Source of the DNA: Gammaproteobacteria bacterium
GTDB lineage: Bacteria; Pseudomonadota; Gammaproteobacteria; RBG-16-57-12
Direction of reading: 5' to 3'
Length of the DNA: 45,190 nucleotides
Assembly: GCA_022712945.1 (NCBI GenBank)
Contig: JAFLJP010000144.1
Span: forward strand, 1 to 45,190
In this document: piece by piece, positions 1-9,516 of the stretch
How the letters are laid out: every line of letters starts with the position of its first letter
Numbering within the stretch: position 1 is the first letter of the stretch
Made by a program: the position numbers and the translations under genes
Notes under the pieces: model-generated
What the model was told of the DNA's origin: nothing
Database searches by the model: none
What the model saw: only the letters and a program-made list of their open reading frames with translations

Positions 1-310
1 TCATTAAAATACCGCTCTTACTGGTCTTTTTGCCCGCTCTGTCTAGGAGCTTGTTCGAGAATAGAGGTCGTAGCGAGAGAGTGTGATTTTTAGTTCATTT
101 TTTCGACAATTTGAGGCGAATGGTTGTTCCCTTTAACGAAAATTGGCGGGAAAATGAGCAAGAAACACGCTTTCGCAGTAGACCTATCTATTCTCGGACA
201 AGCTCCTAGGCAGGTATTCGTTGCGTAGCCCACTATGCGCCCAATACCTGCCTAGACAGAGCGAACAAAAATCCGGTGCAATAACGGTGCTTTAATTTTT
301 TCTACATCCC
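1..310. mobile_element. Palindromic MITE-like element, family A, copy 1 (interrupted; left end cut by window)
   Basis: An imperfect palindrome whose right end (..TTCTACATCCC) is followed by TAA at 311-313. It matches copy 2 at 3325-3483 over its whole length once the nested element at 47-205 is removed. Removing that insert and one CTAG copy leaves 147 visible bases. About 12 bases of the left tip fall outside the window, giving the same 159 bp as copy 2. The element has no coding capacity, so it would need a transposase supplied from elsewhere. The right end lies 37 bp before the start of the next gene, so that gene's promoter must overlap or lie inside the element. Confidence 0.8.
47..205 (-). 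mobile_element. Palindromic MITE-like element, family B, copy 1, nested in family A copy 1
   Basis: A 159-bp insert bounded by inverted repeats of 18 bp with one mismatch (GAGCTTGTTCGAGAATAG at the left; GAGCTTGTCCGAGAATAG when the right end is read in reverse). It is flanked on both sides by CTAG (43-46 and 206-209). The opposite arm of the host palindrome (about 245-272) carries the same sequence with a single uninterrupted CTAG, which shows the empty site and a 4-bp duplication. The minus-strand reading aligns with the copy next to lon (27935-28093). No open reading frame of note lies inside. Confidence 0.82.
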
Positions 311-347
311 TAAATAACAATTTGTAATTCATCTTTGGAGAAGATTG

Positions 348-785
348 GTGAAAAAAACTGTAAGCATAATCGCAATCTCTTGCATGGCACTACTGGCGGG
401 CTGTTCTGACCAAGGCGCAGAACCTGCAACAGATTCGGCAACCCAACAGCCTGCACCACAAACAGCAGCGGCTCACCCTGAAGGACACACTCAGGAGCAT
501 TCGGCAGATCACCCGGCGATGCCGGGTCATCCCCCATCTCAATCTGCACCGGCTAATCAGCATCAAGCCAAGGTTGTGAGTGTGACTCATGCGGCAGGAT
601 ATACCTACATGGAGGTCGAATTTGATGGCCGAAATACCTGGGTAGCGGCTTCACCTGTCAATGTTAAGACCGGTGATACGGTCTCTTGGGCGGGTGGTGC
701 ACCGATGCAAAATTTCACCAGTAAGTCACTGCGTAAAACATTCGACGAAATCATCTTTGTTGATCAGGTTAGTGTTGTAAATTAA
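348..785 (+). CDS. NrfJ-like His-rich lipoprotein
   Basis: Small exported lipoprotein of about 145 residues. The N-terminus has a charged start, a hydrophobic stretch and a lipobox (LLAGC), so it should be lipid-anchored facing the periplasm. A low-complexity linker follows, with several histidines in roughly 35 residues (HPEGHTQEHSADHP and on), which could bind metal. The C-terminal 80 residues (GYTYMEVEFDG..TWVAASPVNVKTGDTVSW..PMQNFTSKSLRKTFDEIIFV) look like the small beta-barrel domain of NrfJ-related proteins. I prefer the GTG at 348: a GGAG lies 7 bases upstream, while the TTG at 345 is too close. It is a single gene between a mobile element and a strong terminator. The biochemical role is unknown; metal or cytochrome-related function is only a guess from the family name. 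Confidence 0.75.
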   Translation: MKKTVSIIAISCMALLAGCSDQGAEPATDSATQQPAPQTAAAHPEGHTQEHSADHPAMPGHPPSQSAPANQHQAKVVSVTHAAGYTYMEVEFDGRNTWVAASPVNVKTGDTVSWAGGAPMQNFTSKSLRKTFDEIIFVDQVSVVN

Positions 786-792
786 CGACCAT

Positions 793-821
793 AGCCCTTT
801 TATCTGGTCGATAAAAGGGCT
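793..821 (+). terminator. Rho-independent-type terminator after the NrfJ-like gene
   Basis: Perfect 12-bp stem AGCCCTTTTATC / GATAAAAGGGCT with a 5-base loop, starting 7 bases after the stop codon. The U-run is short (TTTG), so termination may be partial. The A/T-rich stem would also work on the other strand. Confidence 0.8.
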
Positions 822-940
822 TTGTCACATGCGCTCTTCTCCTCTTTTCAGACTCTGCTCCTCTCTGGGGCTGACGACATGTACACTAAAACCAGCAACC
901 CTATCGTAAAACACCGAAAACAAGATAATCAGGCCACACT

Positions 941-2668
941 ATGCGCGCTTCCAAATTTCTACTTGCCACACTCAAAGAGACCCCCTCCGACGCCGAGGTA
1001 ATCAGCCACCAGCTGATGCTACGGGCGGGAATGGTTCGAAAACTCGCCTCCGGCCTCTACACATGGTTACCCATGGGATTGAGAGTGCTACGCAAGGTGG
1101 AAGCAATTATCCGTGACGAGATGAATGGTATTTCGGCTCAAGAGCTTTTAATGCCAGCAATACAACCGGCTGAACTGTGGCAAGAGTCTGGCCGCTGGCA
1201 TGAAATGGGAGATGAGATGTTGCGCCTCAAAGACCGCCACGATCGTGACTTCTGCTTTGGCCCAACCCATGAAGAGGTCATCACCGATCTGGTGAGTAAT
1301 GAGCTTCGCAGCTACAAACAACTACCCGTCACCTTTTACCAGATACAGACAAAATTCCGTGATGAACGCCGCCCACGCTTTGGGGTGATGCGTGCCCGTG
1401 AATTTTTGATGAAGGATGCCTACTCCTTCCACATCGACCAGACCTCACTCCAACAAACCTACCAGCAGATGCATGAGGCCTATTGCCGCATTTTCACACG
1501 GTTGGGACTCAATTTTCGCTCGGTATTGGCCGATACGGGTGCTATCGGCGGGAGTGCCTCCCATGAGTTCCATGTACTTGCCGATTCAGGGGAAGATGAT
1601 ATCGCCTTTAGCAGTGGCAGTGACTACGCTGCCAATATCGAGATGGCCGAAGCAATTCCACCCGCCGGTGAGCGTGCGGCAGCCACACAACCGATCAATA
1701 CGGTTGATACTGCACACAGCAAAACCATTGACGAGGTCTCTATACAGTTAGATGTTTCCCCTCGTCAGATAGTCAAAACCCTGTTGGTCAAAGGGATCAA
1801 TGAGGGAGAGCTTGTTGCCTTGGTGGTGCGGGGTGATCACGAGCTAAATGAGGTCAAAGCAGAAAAGTTGTCGCAAGTTGCCAGCCCGTTCAGCCTGGCC
1901 TCAGATGACGAGATAAAACAGGCGGTAAATTGCAGCACCGGCTCACTCGGCCCGGTTGGATTAGAGATAACACTGCTAGTAGATCATAGCGCCGCTCATT
2001 TAACAGATTTTATCTGTGGTGCCAATCAGAATGGAAAGCATCTTACCGGTGTTAACTGGGGACGTGATCTACCAGCACCAACAACCGCTGATCTGAGAAA
2101 TGTGGTCGAGGGAGACCCCAGCCCAGATGGAAAAGGAACGCTGGCCATTAAGCGAGGGATTGAGGTGGGGCATATTTTTCAGCTGGGCGAAAAATACAGC
2201 CAGGCACTCAAGGCATCCGTGCTGGATGAGAAGGGTAAGGCTGCAACCCCAACCATGGGCTGCTATGGTATCGGCGTTTCACGTATTGTCGCCGCGACGA
2301 TTGAGCAAAACAACGATGACAGTGGCATTATCTGGCCTGCGGCGATTGCCCCTTTCCAGGTTGGCATTGTGCCCATCAACATGCAAAAGTCGGCGGTGGT
2401 ACAAGAGAATGTCCAGCAGCTCTACACCACATTAAGCGAAGCGGGCATTGAAGTATTACTGGATGACCGTAAAGAGCGCCCTGGCGTGATGTTTGCGAAT
2501 ATGGATCTCATTGGTATCCCGCAACGCATCGTGATCAGTGAACGGGGATTAAAAGCCGGCACTGTCGAGTACAAGGCTCGGCGAGACAAGGAGAGCCGAG
2601 ATGTCAGTTTGGAAGAGGTGACTCAAATGTTGCTTAAGAAAGCCCTGAACAATCTGCCCTCTAAATGA
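941..2668 (+). CDS. proS: Prolyl-tRNA synthetase
   Basis: Charges tRNA-Pro with proline in the cytoplasm. At 575 residues it has the length of the bacterial type that carries an editing insertion. Class II motif 2 is clear ([20 protein letters not shown], followed by DAYSFH). Motif 3 is [14 protein letters not shown] YbaK-like editing insertion lies between them (about residues 225-390), where the segments [15 protein letters not shown] and [16 protein letters not shown] are recognisable. The anticodon-binding domain forms the C-terminus ([12 protein letters not shown].., then [21 protein letters not shown]). The ATG at 941 matches the usual N-terminus ([20 protein letters not shown]). A lytic transglycosylase gene follows 17 bp later and may be co-transcribed. 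Confidence 0.98.
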   Translation: MRASKFLLATLKETPSDAEVISHQLMLRAGMVRKLASGLYTWLPMGLRVLRKVEAIIRDEMNGISAQELLMPAIQPAELWQESGRWHEMGDEMLRLKDRHDRDFCFGPTHEEVITDLVSNELRSYKQLPVTFYQIQTKFRDERRPRFGVMRAREFLMKDAYSFHIDQTSLQQTYQQMHEAYCRIFTRLGLNFRSVLADTGAIGGSASHEFHVLADSGEDDIAFSSGSDYAANIEMAEAIPPAGERAAATQPINTVDTAHSKTIDEVSIQLDVSPRQIVKTLLVKGINEGELVALVVRGDHELNEVKAEKLSQVASPFSLASDDEIKQAVNCSTGSLGPVGLEITLLVDHSAAHLTDFICGANQNGKHLTGVNWGRDLPAPTTADLRNVVEGDPSPDGKGTLAIKRGIEVGHIFQLGEKYSQALKASVLDEKGKAATPTMGCYGIGVSRIVAATIEQNNDDSGIIWPAAIAPFQVGIVPINMQKSAVVQENVQQLYTTLSEAGIEVLLDDRKERPGVMFANMDLIGIPQRIVISERGLKAGTVEYKARRDKESRDVSLEEVTQMLLKKALNNLPSK

Positions 2669-2685
2669 AGAGATGAGGTCTCTCT

Positions 2686-3285
2686 ATGCCACACAATCTG
2701 CTATTCAGTACTCGCCACCTGACGATCAGCATGGTGGGACTACTGTTACTGATTTTACTGCCTGCCCATCTCTCTGCAAAAATAGATCACCCCGATCCAG
2801 AGCTGCTTAAACTGCTCAGCAAAGCGGTGGTTGAGGTTCGTGGCTTTGAGGATCGTTTTGATGCAGAGGTGTGGCTGCATGATATGTCTGCACGCCTTAG
2901 CAAGCGCATTCCAGACCACCAAAAACGCATCGAACTCCTGAAGATGATTCATCACGAGGCGAAACATGCCGGGCTGCAGCCTGAATTGGTCTTGGCGGTG
3001 ATTGAGGTAGAGAGCAACTTTAATCGCTGGGCGATCTCCTCTGCGGGTGCCAGAGGTTTGATGCAAATTATGCCTTTCTGGCTAGATGAGCTGGATCGAC
3101 CCGATGACAACCTATTTGATATCGCCACCAACCTCCGTTTTGGGTGTACCATCTTGCGTCACTACCTTGATCGAGAAAAAGGAGGACTCAGCCGTGCGCT
3201 GGCGCGTTACAACGGCAGTTTAGGCAGCTTCCGATACCCCAACAAGGTATTCAAGGCCCTTAGAGAGCGCTGGGGAATTCGTTAG
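2686..3285 (+). CDS. Small lytic transglycosylase (SLT domain), exported
   Basis: Predicted murein lytic transglycosylase of 199 residues. It has an N-terminal hydrophobic segment (about residues 13-30, MVGLLLLILLPAHLSA) that should act as a signal peptide. The SLT domain covers about residues 95-195. It has the catalytic glutamate in the IEVESNF motif (E109), the GARGLMQIMP motif, and the NLRFGCTILRHYL and ALARYNGS segments typical of the goose-lysozyme-like fold. It would cleave the MurNAc-GlcNAc bond of peptidoglycan, yielding anhydro-muropeptides. It follows proS by 17 bp with a plausible Shine-Dalgarno (ATGAGG). The nearby amgK and murU genes act later in cell-wall recycling, but there is no direct operon link. 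It is shorter than Slt70 or MltC/D and closest in layout to small stand-alone SLT proteins. Confidence 0.88.
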   Translation: MPHNLLFSTRHLTISMVGLLLLILLPAHLSAKIDHPDPELLKLLSKAVVEVRGFEDRFDAEVWLHDMSARLSKRIPDHQKRIELLKMIHHEAKHAGLQPELVLAVIEVESNFNRWAISSAGARGLMQIMPFWLDELDRPDDNLFDIATNLRFGCTILRHYLDREKGGLSRALARYNGSLGSFRYPNKVFKALRERWGIR

Positions 3286-3324
3286 CCACCATCTAACCAC
3301 GGGTATCCTGAGAGCAAGTACTAA

Positions 3325-3483
3325 GGGATGTAGAATTTATTAAAATACCGCGCTTACTTGTCTTTTTGCCCACCCTATCTAGGCCGGCATTCGTTACGTA
3401 GCTCACTATGCGCCCAATACCGGCCTAGATAGGGTGAACAAAAATTCGGCGTAATAACGGTACTTTAACTTCTTCTACATCCC
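3325..3483. mobile_element. Palindromic MITE-like element, family A, copy 2 (intact)
   Basis: A 159-bp imperfect palindrome with inverted ends GGGATGTAGAA / TTCTACATCCC, flanked by direct TAA on both sides (3322-3324 and 3484-3486). The arms pair over most of their length, for example CACCCTATCTAGGCCGG with its reverse complement in the other arm. Each arm carries a CTAG, the site used by family B in copy 1. It lies between two convergent genes, and its last base forms part of the stop codon of the minus-strand gene at 3483. A 3-bp TNA-type duplication is known for some IS5-family relatives; assigning this element there is inference. Confidence 0.85.
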
Positions 3484-3896
3484 TAATACTTCAGCACACA
3501 GAGTTGATTACGACAGCTGGCACCAAGGTCAACACCGGTGACACATCTATCAGCACGTTCAATTCGGTGGTCAAGCTTGTTATCAGTAATGTCATATTCC
3601 CGCGCCACACTGGTAATTTCGGTAACATCCGACGAGCTGGCGGAATAGGCAAAATAGTAACGTGACCCACCACAAGGCTTGGTGCCAACACCAATGGTAC
3701 GACACTCAAAATCAGAGCTACAGTGAGCCTGTTGTGTCAATAATTCTAACTTAAACTGTAGTTCTGACAAGTGCTGATAAAGCTGGCCATCCTCGCCCGA
3801 ATCACCATAAATCTCACTCACCACTTGATCACCGGTCATTCCACAGCCACTAAGCAGTACAAACAGACACGCTATTCCGCTATTTTTTAGATACAA
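3483..3896 (-). CDS. Unknown Cys-containing lipoprotein
   Basis: I do not recognise the family. The 137-residue product starts MYLKNSGIACLFVLLSGCG, a lipoprotein signal with lipobox LSGC, so it should be anchored on the periplasmic side. The mature part has a predicted helical segment (LSELQFKLELLTQQ), then six cysteines (CSSDFECRTIG, KPCGG, DRCVTG, ASCRNQLC) that could form three disulfides. The start is TTG at 3896, preceded by GAGGAG at 8-10 bases; no ATG fits better. The stop codon TAG uses two bases of the TAA flank and the first base of the family A element, so the original C-terminus may have been different. The gene stands alone between that element and the response regulator gene. 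Confidence 0.7.
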   Translation of the reverse strand: MYLKNSGIACLFVLLSGCGMTGDQVVSEIYGDSGEDGQLYQHLSELQFKLELLTQQAHCSSDFECRTIGVGTKPCGGSRYYFAYSASSSDVTEITSVAREYDITDNKLDHRIERADRCVTGVDLGASCRNQLCVLKY

Positions 3897-3962
3897 GTTA
3901 CTATCTCCTCTTTAAAAACCCAATACAACCCATGAAGCGGAGCGATACAAATTCAGGTAACT

Positions 3963-4601
3963 CTATTTTTCATCCAACAAATTATACTGCATTGCCAGGT
4001 GAGTTAACTCCACATCACCTCGTATATTTAATTTCTCATAAACCCGGTGCCGATAGGTACTCACCGTTTTGGGGCTAAGGCAGAGTCGATCTGAAATATC
4101 CTGCCCCTTAAGCCCTTGAATCAACATGGTAACCACCTGGAGTTCACGCTGAGATAATAGTTCAAATGGTGAAATAGTGGCCTGTGGAGTACGCGAAAGT
4201 GCAATGTTTTGAGCCACACAACGGTCAATATAGTGCTCCCCCTCAAAGACAGTACGAATCGCCAGAATCATCTCTTCACAAGCACACTCTTTGGTGAGAT
4301 AACCCACTGCACCCGCTTGTAGCAGCTTGTTCGGAAAAGGGCCATCTGAGTGCACGGTTACAACAATAATTTTTAGGTTTGGCTGCAGCTGGAGTAGTTT
4401 TGTAGTCGCCTCCATGCCACCGATACCCGGCATATTTACATCCATCAAAACCACATCGGGATGTGATTGTTTTGCAGCACTGAGTGCATTTTCACCACAA
4501 TTAGCCTCTGCCACCACCTCAATATCGGGGGCATCGCCCAGTATTCTCGCTAACCCCGTCCTAACTAATTCATGATCATCAACAATCATCACCCGGATCA
4601 T
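3963..4601 (-). CDS. uvrY: UvrY/GacA-type response regulator (NarL/FixJ family)
   Basis: Two-domain response regulator of 212 residues. The receiver domain starts MIRVMIVDDHELVRTG, with acidic pocket D8/D9, phospho-acceptor D54 (VVLMDVNMPG) and the conserved lysine in LTKE. The C-terminal LuxR-type helix-turn-helix contains LSQRELQVVTMLIQGLKGQDISDRL and SPKTVSTYRHRVYEKLNI. Ending with GDVELTHLAM it closely resembles UvrY/GacA, which in relatives responds to a BarA/GacS kinase and drives CsrB-type small RNA expression. The reading frame continues 26 codons upstream of the chosen start, but only the ATG at 4601 matches the family N-terminus. No cognate kinase lies in the window, and uvrC, often next to uvrY, is absent here. 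Confidence 0.9.
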   Translation of the reverse strand: MIRVMIVDDHELVRTGLARILGDAPDIEVVAEANCGENALSAAKQSHPDVVLMDVNMPGIGGMEATTKLLQLQPNLKIIVVTVHSDGPFPNKLLQAGAVGYLTKECACEEMILAIRTVFEGEHYIDRCVAQNIALSRTPQATISPFELLSQRELQVVTMLIQGLKGQDISDRLCLSPKTVSTYRHRVYEKLNIRGDVELTHLAMQYNLLDEK

Positions 4602-4713
4602 ACTGTTCGTCCATTTAAAATATAGCGTAAAATTTAACCTGTCATAAAAGAGCAGGCAAGTAGAATAAATTCCATCCAATCTATTCAGGGACTCCCCGAT
4701 ATGAGTTGATCAA

Positions 4714-6359
<1,646 letters not shown>

Positions 6360-6373
6360 CGTGATATTAAGCC

Positions 6374-7033
6374 TCAGTAAATATCTGGAATGATCTCAGA
6401 AAAATCACTGACAGAGGGGTATTCCATCACCCGATTTTCTGGACGATGGCTGTCTGGTTTGCGAATTGCCAACACTTGAGCGATACCGTATTTTTGAGCA
6501 CTCGCCAGAACCTGTAAATTATCGTCGACCATCAATGAGTGAGCCAATTCAAAACCCTGTTGTTGCTGGAATGCCTGCCAAAAGCGTTGATCTTCTTTGC
6601 AGTAACCATAGTCGTGGGAGCAAACAATCCCATCAAAATGGTGACGAAGCTGTGTCACCTCCATTTTAAGTATCAGGTTGTCGGGGTGAGCATTGGTCAC
6701 CAGTAAAACCCGCTTATTTGCCCGGTGAAGCTGATCGAGAAAATTAATTGAATGGGGTAATACTTTAATGAGGTGGGAGATCTGTTTTTTCAGCGCCATT
6801 AAATCAATGTCTAAATTATCACGCCAATAATCAAGGCAGTACCACTGCAAGGTACCTTTATGCTCGGCATAGCGTGCCATCAACTCACGCCGGGCATCAT
6901 CAATGTTAATTTGCTGTTTTTCAGCATAATGCTTCGGCAGATATTGTTGCCAAAAGGTATTATCAAAGTTGAGATCCAGCAGGGTGCCATCCATATCCAG
7001 CATGACAATCTCGACACGCTGCCAATCAATCAT
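6374..7033 (-). CDS. yrfG: HAD-family hydrolase, YrfG-like GMP/IMP nucleotidase
   Basis: Haloacid-dehalogenase hydrolase of 219 residues. Motif I is MLDMDGTLLDLNFDN with nucleophile D13 and acid/base D15. Motif II is LLVTNA, the motif III lysine is in SHDYGYCKEDQRFW, and motif IV is LMVDDNLQVL. The IDWxxVExVxLDMDGTLLDLxFDxxFW start and the YGYxKEDQxFW segment match YrfG, a 5'-nucleotidase acting on GMP and IMP in E. coli. The start ATG at 7033 has a GGGG about 7 bases upstream. It is 12 bp downstream of the GspE-type ATPase gene on the same strand. Substrate preference is from family knowledge only. Confidence 0.85.
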   Translation of the reverse strand: MIDWQRVEIVMLDMDGTLLDLNFDNTFWQQYLPKHYAEKQQINIDDARRELMARYAEHKGTLQWYCLDYWRDNLDIDLMALKKQISHLIKVLPHSINFLDQLHRANKRVLLVTNAHPDNLILKMEVTQLRHHFDGIVCSHDYGYCKEDQRFWQAFQQQQGFELAHSLMVDDNLQVLASAQKYGIAQVLAIRKPDSHRPENRVMEYPSVSDFSEIIPDIY

Positions 7034-7045
7034 ATTAAAACCCCA

Positions 7046-9451
7046 CTATTTAACACAAACGGCCCGGACACAATGAATATCAGTCGCCCCCTGCAACACC
7101 TTTTCAATACCATCCTGCAGCAATGTACGTAACCCTTCTCTCATCGCCAGGCGAGTCAGGTCAACGATGGGCATTTTCCCGATAATAGCCCGTTTAATAT
7201 CATCACTGCTCACCAACAGTTCGTGCAGACCCAAGCGCCCGACATAACCTGTATCACCGCATTTCTCACAGCCAACGGCTTTGTAGAGGGTAAATTGCCC
7301 CTTCTCATCCACAAAGTGCTCTCGCCACTCCGCAAGCACCCGCTTTTGCGGTATCACACCATCTTCTGCGCTCATGTCGCTGCAGTATTCGTCCAACAAT
7401 CCTTTTAATTCAGATTCATCAGGGTGATAAACCTCTTTACACTCAGAACAAAGACGTTTGGCCAATCGCTGGGCCAAAACACCCAACAGAGCATCGGAAA
7501 AATTAAATGGATCCATCCCCATATCCAACAGGCGCACGATACTCTCTGGCGCACTATTGGTATGAAGCGTCGAAAAAACTAGATGCCCCGTCAGCGAAGC
7601 CTCAATACCCATACCGGTGGTCTCTTTATCTCGCATTTCACCCACCATGATCACATCCGGGTCAGCACGCAGGAAGGCACGCATCGCACCAGCAAAGGTT
7701 AAGCCACTTTTTGGGTTTATCTGCACCTGACGCAGCCCGACCTGGGTGATTTCAACCGGATCTTCAGCGGTCCAGATTTTGCGTTCAGGGACATTGATAT
7801 GACCCAGAATGGAGTGTAGCGTAGTTGTTTTACCCGAACCGGTAGGGCCACAAACGAAAATCATCCCGTAGGGTCGGGAGATCAGCTTCTTAATACGATC
7901 CAGATTATGACGACCTAGGCCCAGCTTTTCGAGTGGAATAGGCTCACCAGCAGCAAGAATACGCATCACCACATCTTCCAGGCCTGCGGCGGAGGGTACG
8001 GTTGCCACCCGAAGCTCTATTTTCAGTGGTCCAAACTTCTTAAAATCTATTTTGCCATCTTGAGGTCGACGTTTTTCAGAAATATCCAGTTGAGCCATCA
8101 CCTTAATACGTGCAACCAATGCATTTTTGTATTGGGAAGGGAGCTGAACATACTCCATCAAAGAGCCATCTTTTCGAAAACGAATCATGGTCTTGCTCTT
8201 ACCTGGGTAGGGTTCAATATGAATATCAGAAGCCCCCTGAGCATGGGCATCAATAACAATCTTGTTGACCATTTTTACCACAAGATTGTCCGATACATTT
8301 TGATCCTCCGCCTGGTCACCTGATTCATCATCGAGGGCATCATCAGAATCCTCGAGATCAAGATCAGAAAACTCACTTCCGGCTGCCGCAGAGTAGTAAA
8401 AATCAATCGCCTTTCTAATTCCTGAGGCATCGGCCATTACCGCCTCAACCGTCACGTTACTGTTAAAGCGAATCACCTCAATCGCCTCACGGTCCATCGG
8501 GTTTTCCATCGCCACCACCAGACGACCTTCAAACATGCCGATGGGAACCACTTCCAGCTCACGGACAATGCCTTCACCAAGCCGTTCAATCACATCCGGA
8601 GAGATTTGATAGTCCGCAAGGTTGATAAAGGGGATGCCCAGTTTTTTGGCAAGGCTACGCTGAATATCAACCTGCTCCACCACCCCTTGGCTGACCAGAA
8701 TTTCCCCCAAGGGACGACCACGGTCTTCTTTCTGAGCTGCCAGCGCCTCATCAATTTGTGCCTCATCCGCCAGCCCTTCACTCACCAGGATTTCACCCAG
8801 GCGCATATTGGGCATAGAGCGCTGACGCAGTAGTGCCTTCTGGAGATCTTCACTGGAGACAATGGCATTACTGAGCAGGTAGTCACCTAATTGCTGCTTT
8901 CGATCACTTGATTGCGTATCAACTGCCTGCTGTAAGTCACTCTCGGTAACCAACCCCTTCTTCAACAACAACTCACCCAAAAACTCACCCACTTGATAGT
9001 GTTTAATCGCCCGGTGTGAATAGAATGTTTGAATAAAGCGGTCTTGATCAACCAAAGGAAAAAGGTGTAACCCATACTGATCAGGGCGATAACCTAAGGT
9101 CTCCCCTTCAACTTCGCTATCATCATTAAAGACGATTTTGAATGGCTGACTACAGGGAGGCATTTCAACCCCCTGACTCTCATCAAGAACTGGTTTGCGT
9201 ATGTTTTTGTTACGTTTGGTGGGAAACGTTAAGGTCTTGATCAACCCAAGGTGAATAACTAACTTGTCACCGTTTTTTCCCGCAACCGCTATTGTTGGGG
9301 CATCGGGCAAAAACTCCACCAAGCAACCCTTCAGTTTTTTACCACTGGTTAAAGTGACAACAATGGCGCTTTTTGGCCCAACGACCAGATCGGTATCCTC
9401 TATCAGTAGCGAAGGATACGGCAACTGCGCTTTATTCATGGTGACATCCAT
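7046..9451 (-). CDS. GspE/PilB-type secretion ATPase with extended MshEN-like N-terminus
   Basis: Hexameric traffic ATPase of type II secretion or type IV pilus type, 801 residues and longer than GspE or PilB (about 500-570). The N-terminal 140 residues hold two short beta-rich segments (IVVTLTSGKKLKGCLVEF and FKIVFNDDSEVEGETLGY) resembling DUF6982-type modules. Four tandem MshEN-like repeats of the LGxxLxxxGxxxxxxxxxAL type follow (about residues 150-270), then KLGIPFINL. MshEN domains bind c-di-GMP in relatives. The ATPase core has Walker [12 protein letters not shown] (about 535-545), Walker B RADPDVIMVGEMRD, a His box (TGHLVFSTLHTNSA) and a four-cysteine zinc site (CSEC .. CEKC). No other secretion genes are adjacent, so the machine it powers is unknown. 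Confidence 0.85.
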   Translation of the reverse strand: MDVTMNKAQLPYPSLLIEDTDLVVGPKSAIVVTLTSGKKLKGCLVEFLPDAPTIAVAGKNGDKLVIHLGLIKTLTFPTKRNKNIRKPVLDESQGVEMPPCSQPFKIVFNDDSEVEGETLGYRPDQYGLHLFPLVDQDRFIQTFYSHRAIKHYQVGEFLGELLLKKGLVTESDLQQAVDTQSSDRKQQLGDYLLSNAIVSSEDLQKALLRQRSMPNMRLGEILVSEGLADEAQIDEALAAQKEDRGRPLGEILVSQGVVEQVDIQRSLAKKLGIPFINLADYQISPDVIERLGEGIVRELEVVPIGMFEGRLVVAMENPMDREAIEVIRFNSNVTVEAVMADASGIRKAIDFYYSAAAGSEFSDLDLEDSDDALDDESGDQAEDQNVSDNLVVKMVNKIVIDAHAQGASDIHIEPYPGKSKTMIRFRKDGSLMEYVQLPSQYKNALVARIKVMAQLDISEKRRPQDGKIDFKKFGPLKIELRVATVPSAAGLEDVVMRILAAGEPIPLEKLGLGRHNLDRIKKLISRPYGMIFVCGPTGSGKTTTLHSILGHINVPERKIWTAEDPVEITQVGLRQVQINPKSGLTFAGAMRAFLRADPDVIMVGEMRDKETTGMGIEASLTGHLVFSTLHTNSAPESIVRLLDMGMDPFNFSDALLGVLAQRLAKRLCSECKEVYHPDESELKGLLDEYCSDMSAEDGVIPQKRVLAEWREHFVDEKGQFTLYKAVGCEKCGDTGYVGRLGLHELLVSSDDIKRAIIGKMPIVDLTRLAMREGLRTLLQDGIEKVLQGATDIHCVRAVCVK

Positions 9452-9516
9452 ATTTTAAATCAACTCCCCAGAGATGCTGCGAGTATCTTTGCACGAAACA
9501 GTAATCTCATTATCAA

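Noticed and set aside
1..310. CRISPR array or tandem repeat
   Set aside because: The repeats are inverted arms of palindromes, not direct repeats with spacers.
4602..4679. 26-codon upstream extension of the response regulator
   Set aside because: The added residues do not match the UvrY/GacA N-terminus and have no start-site support.
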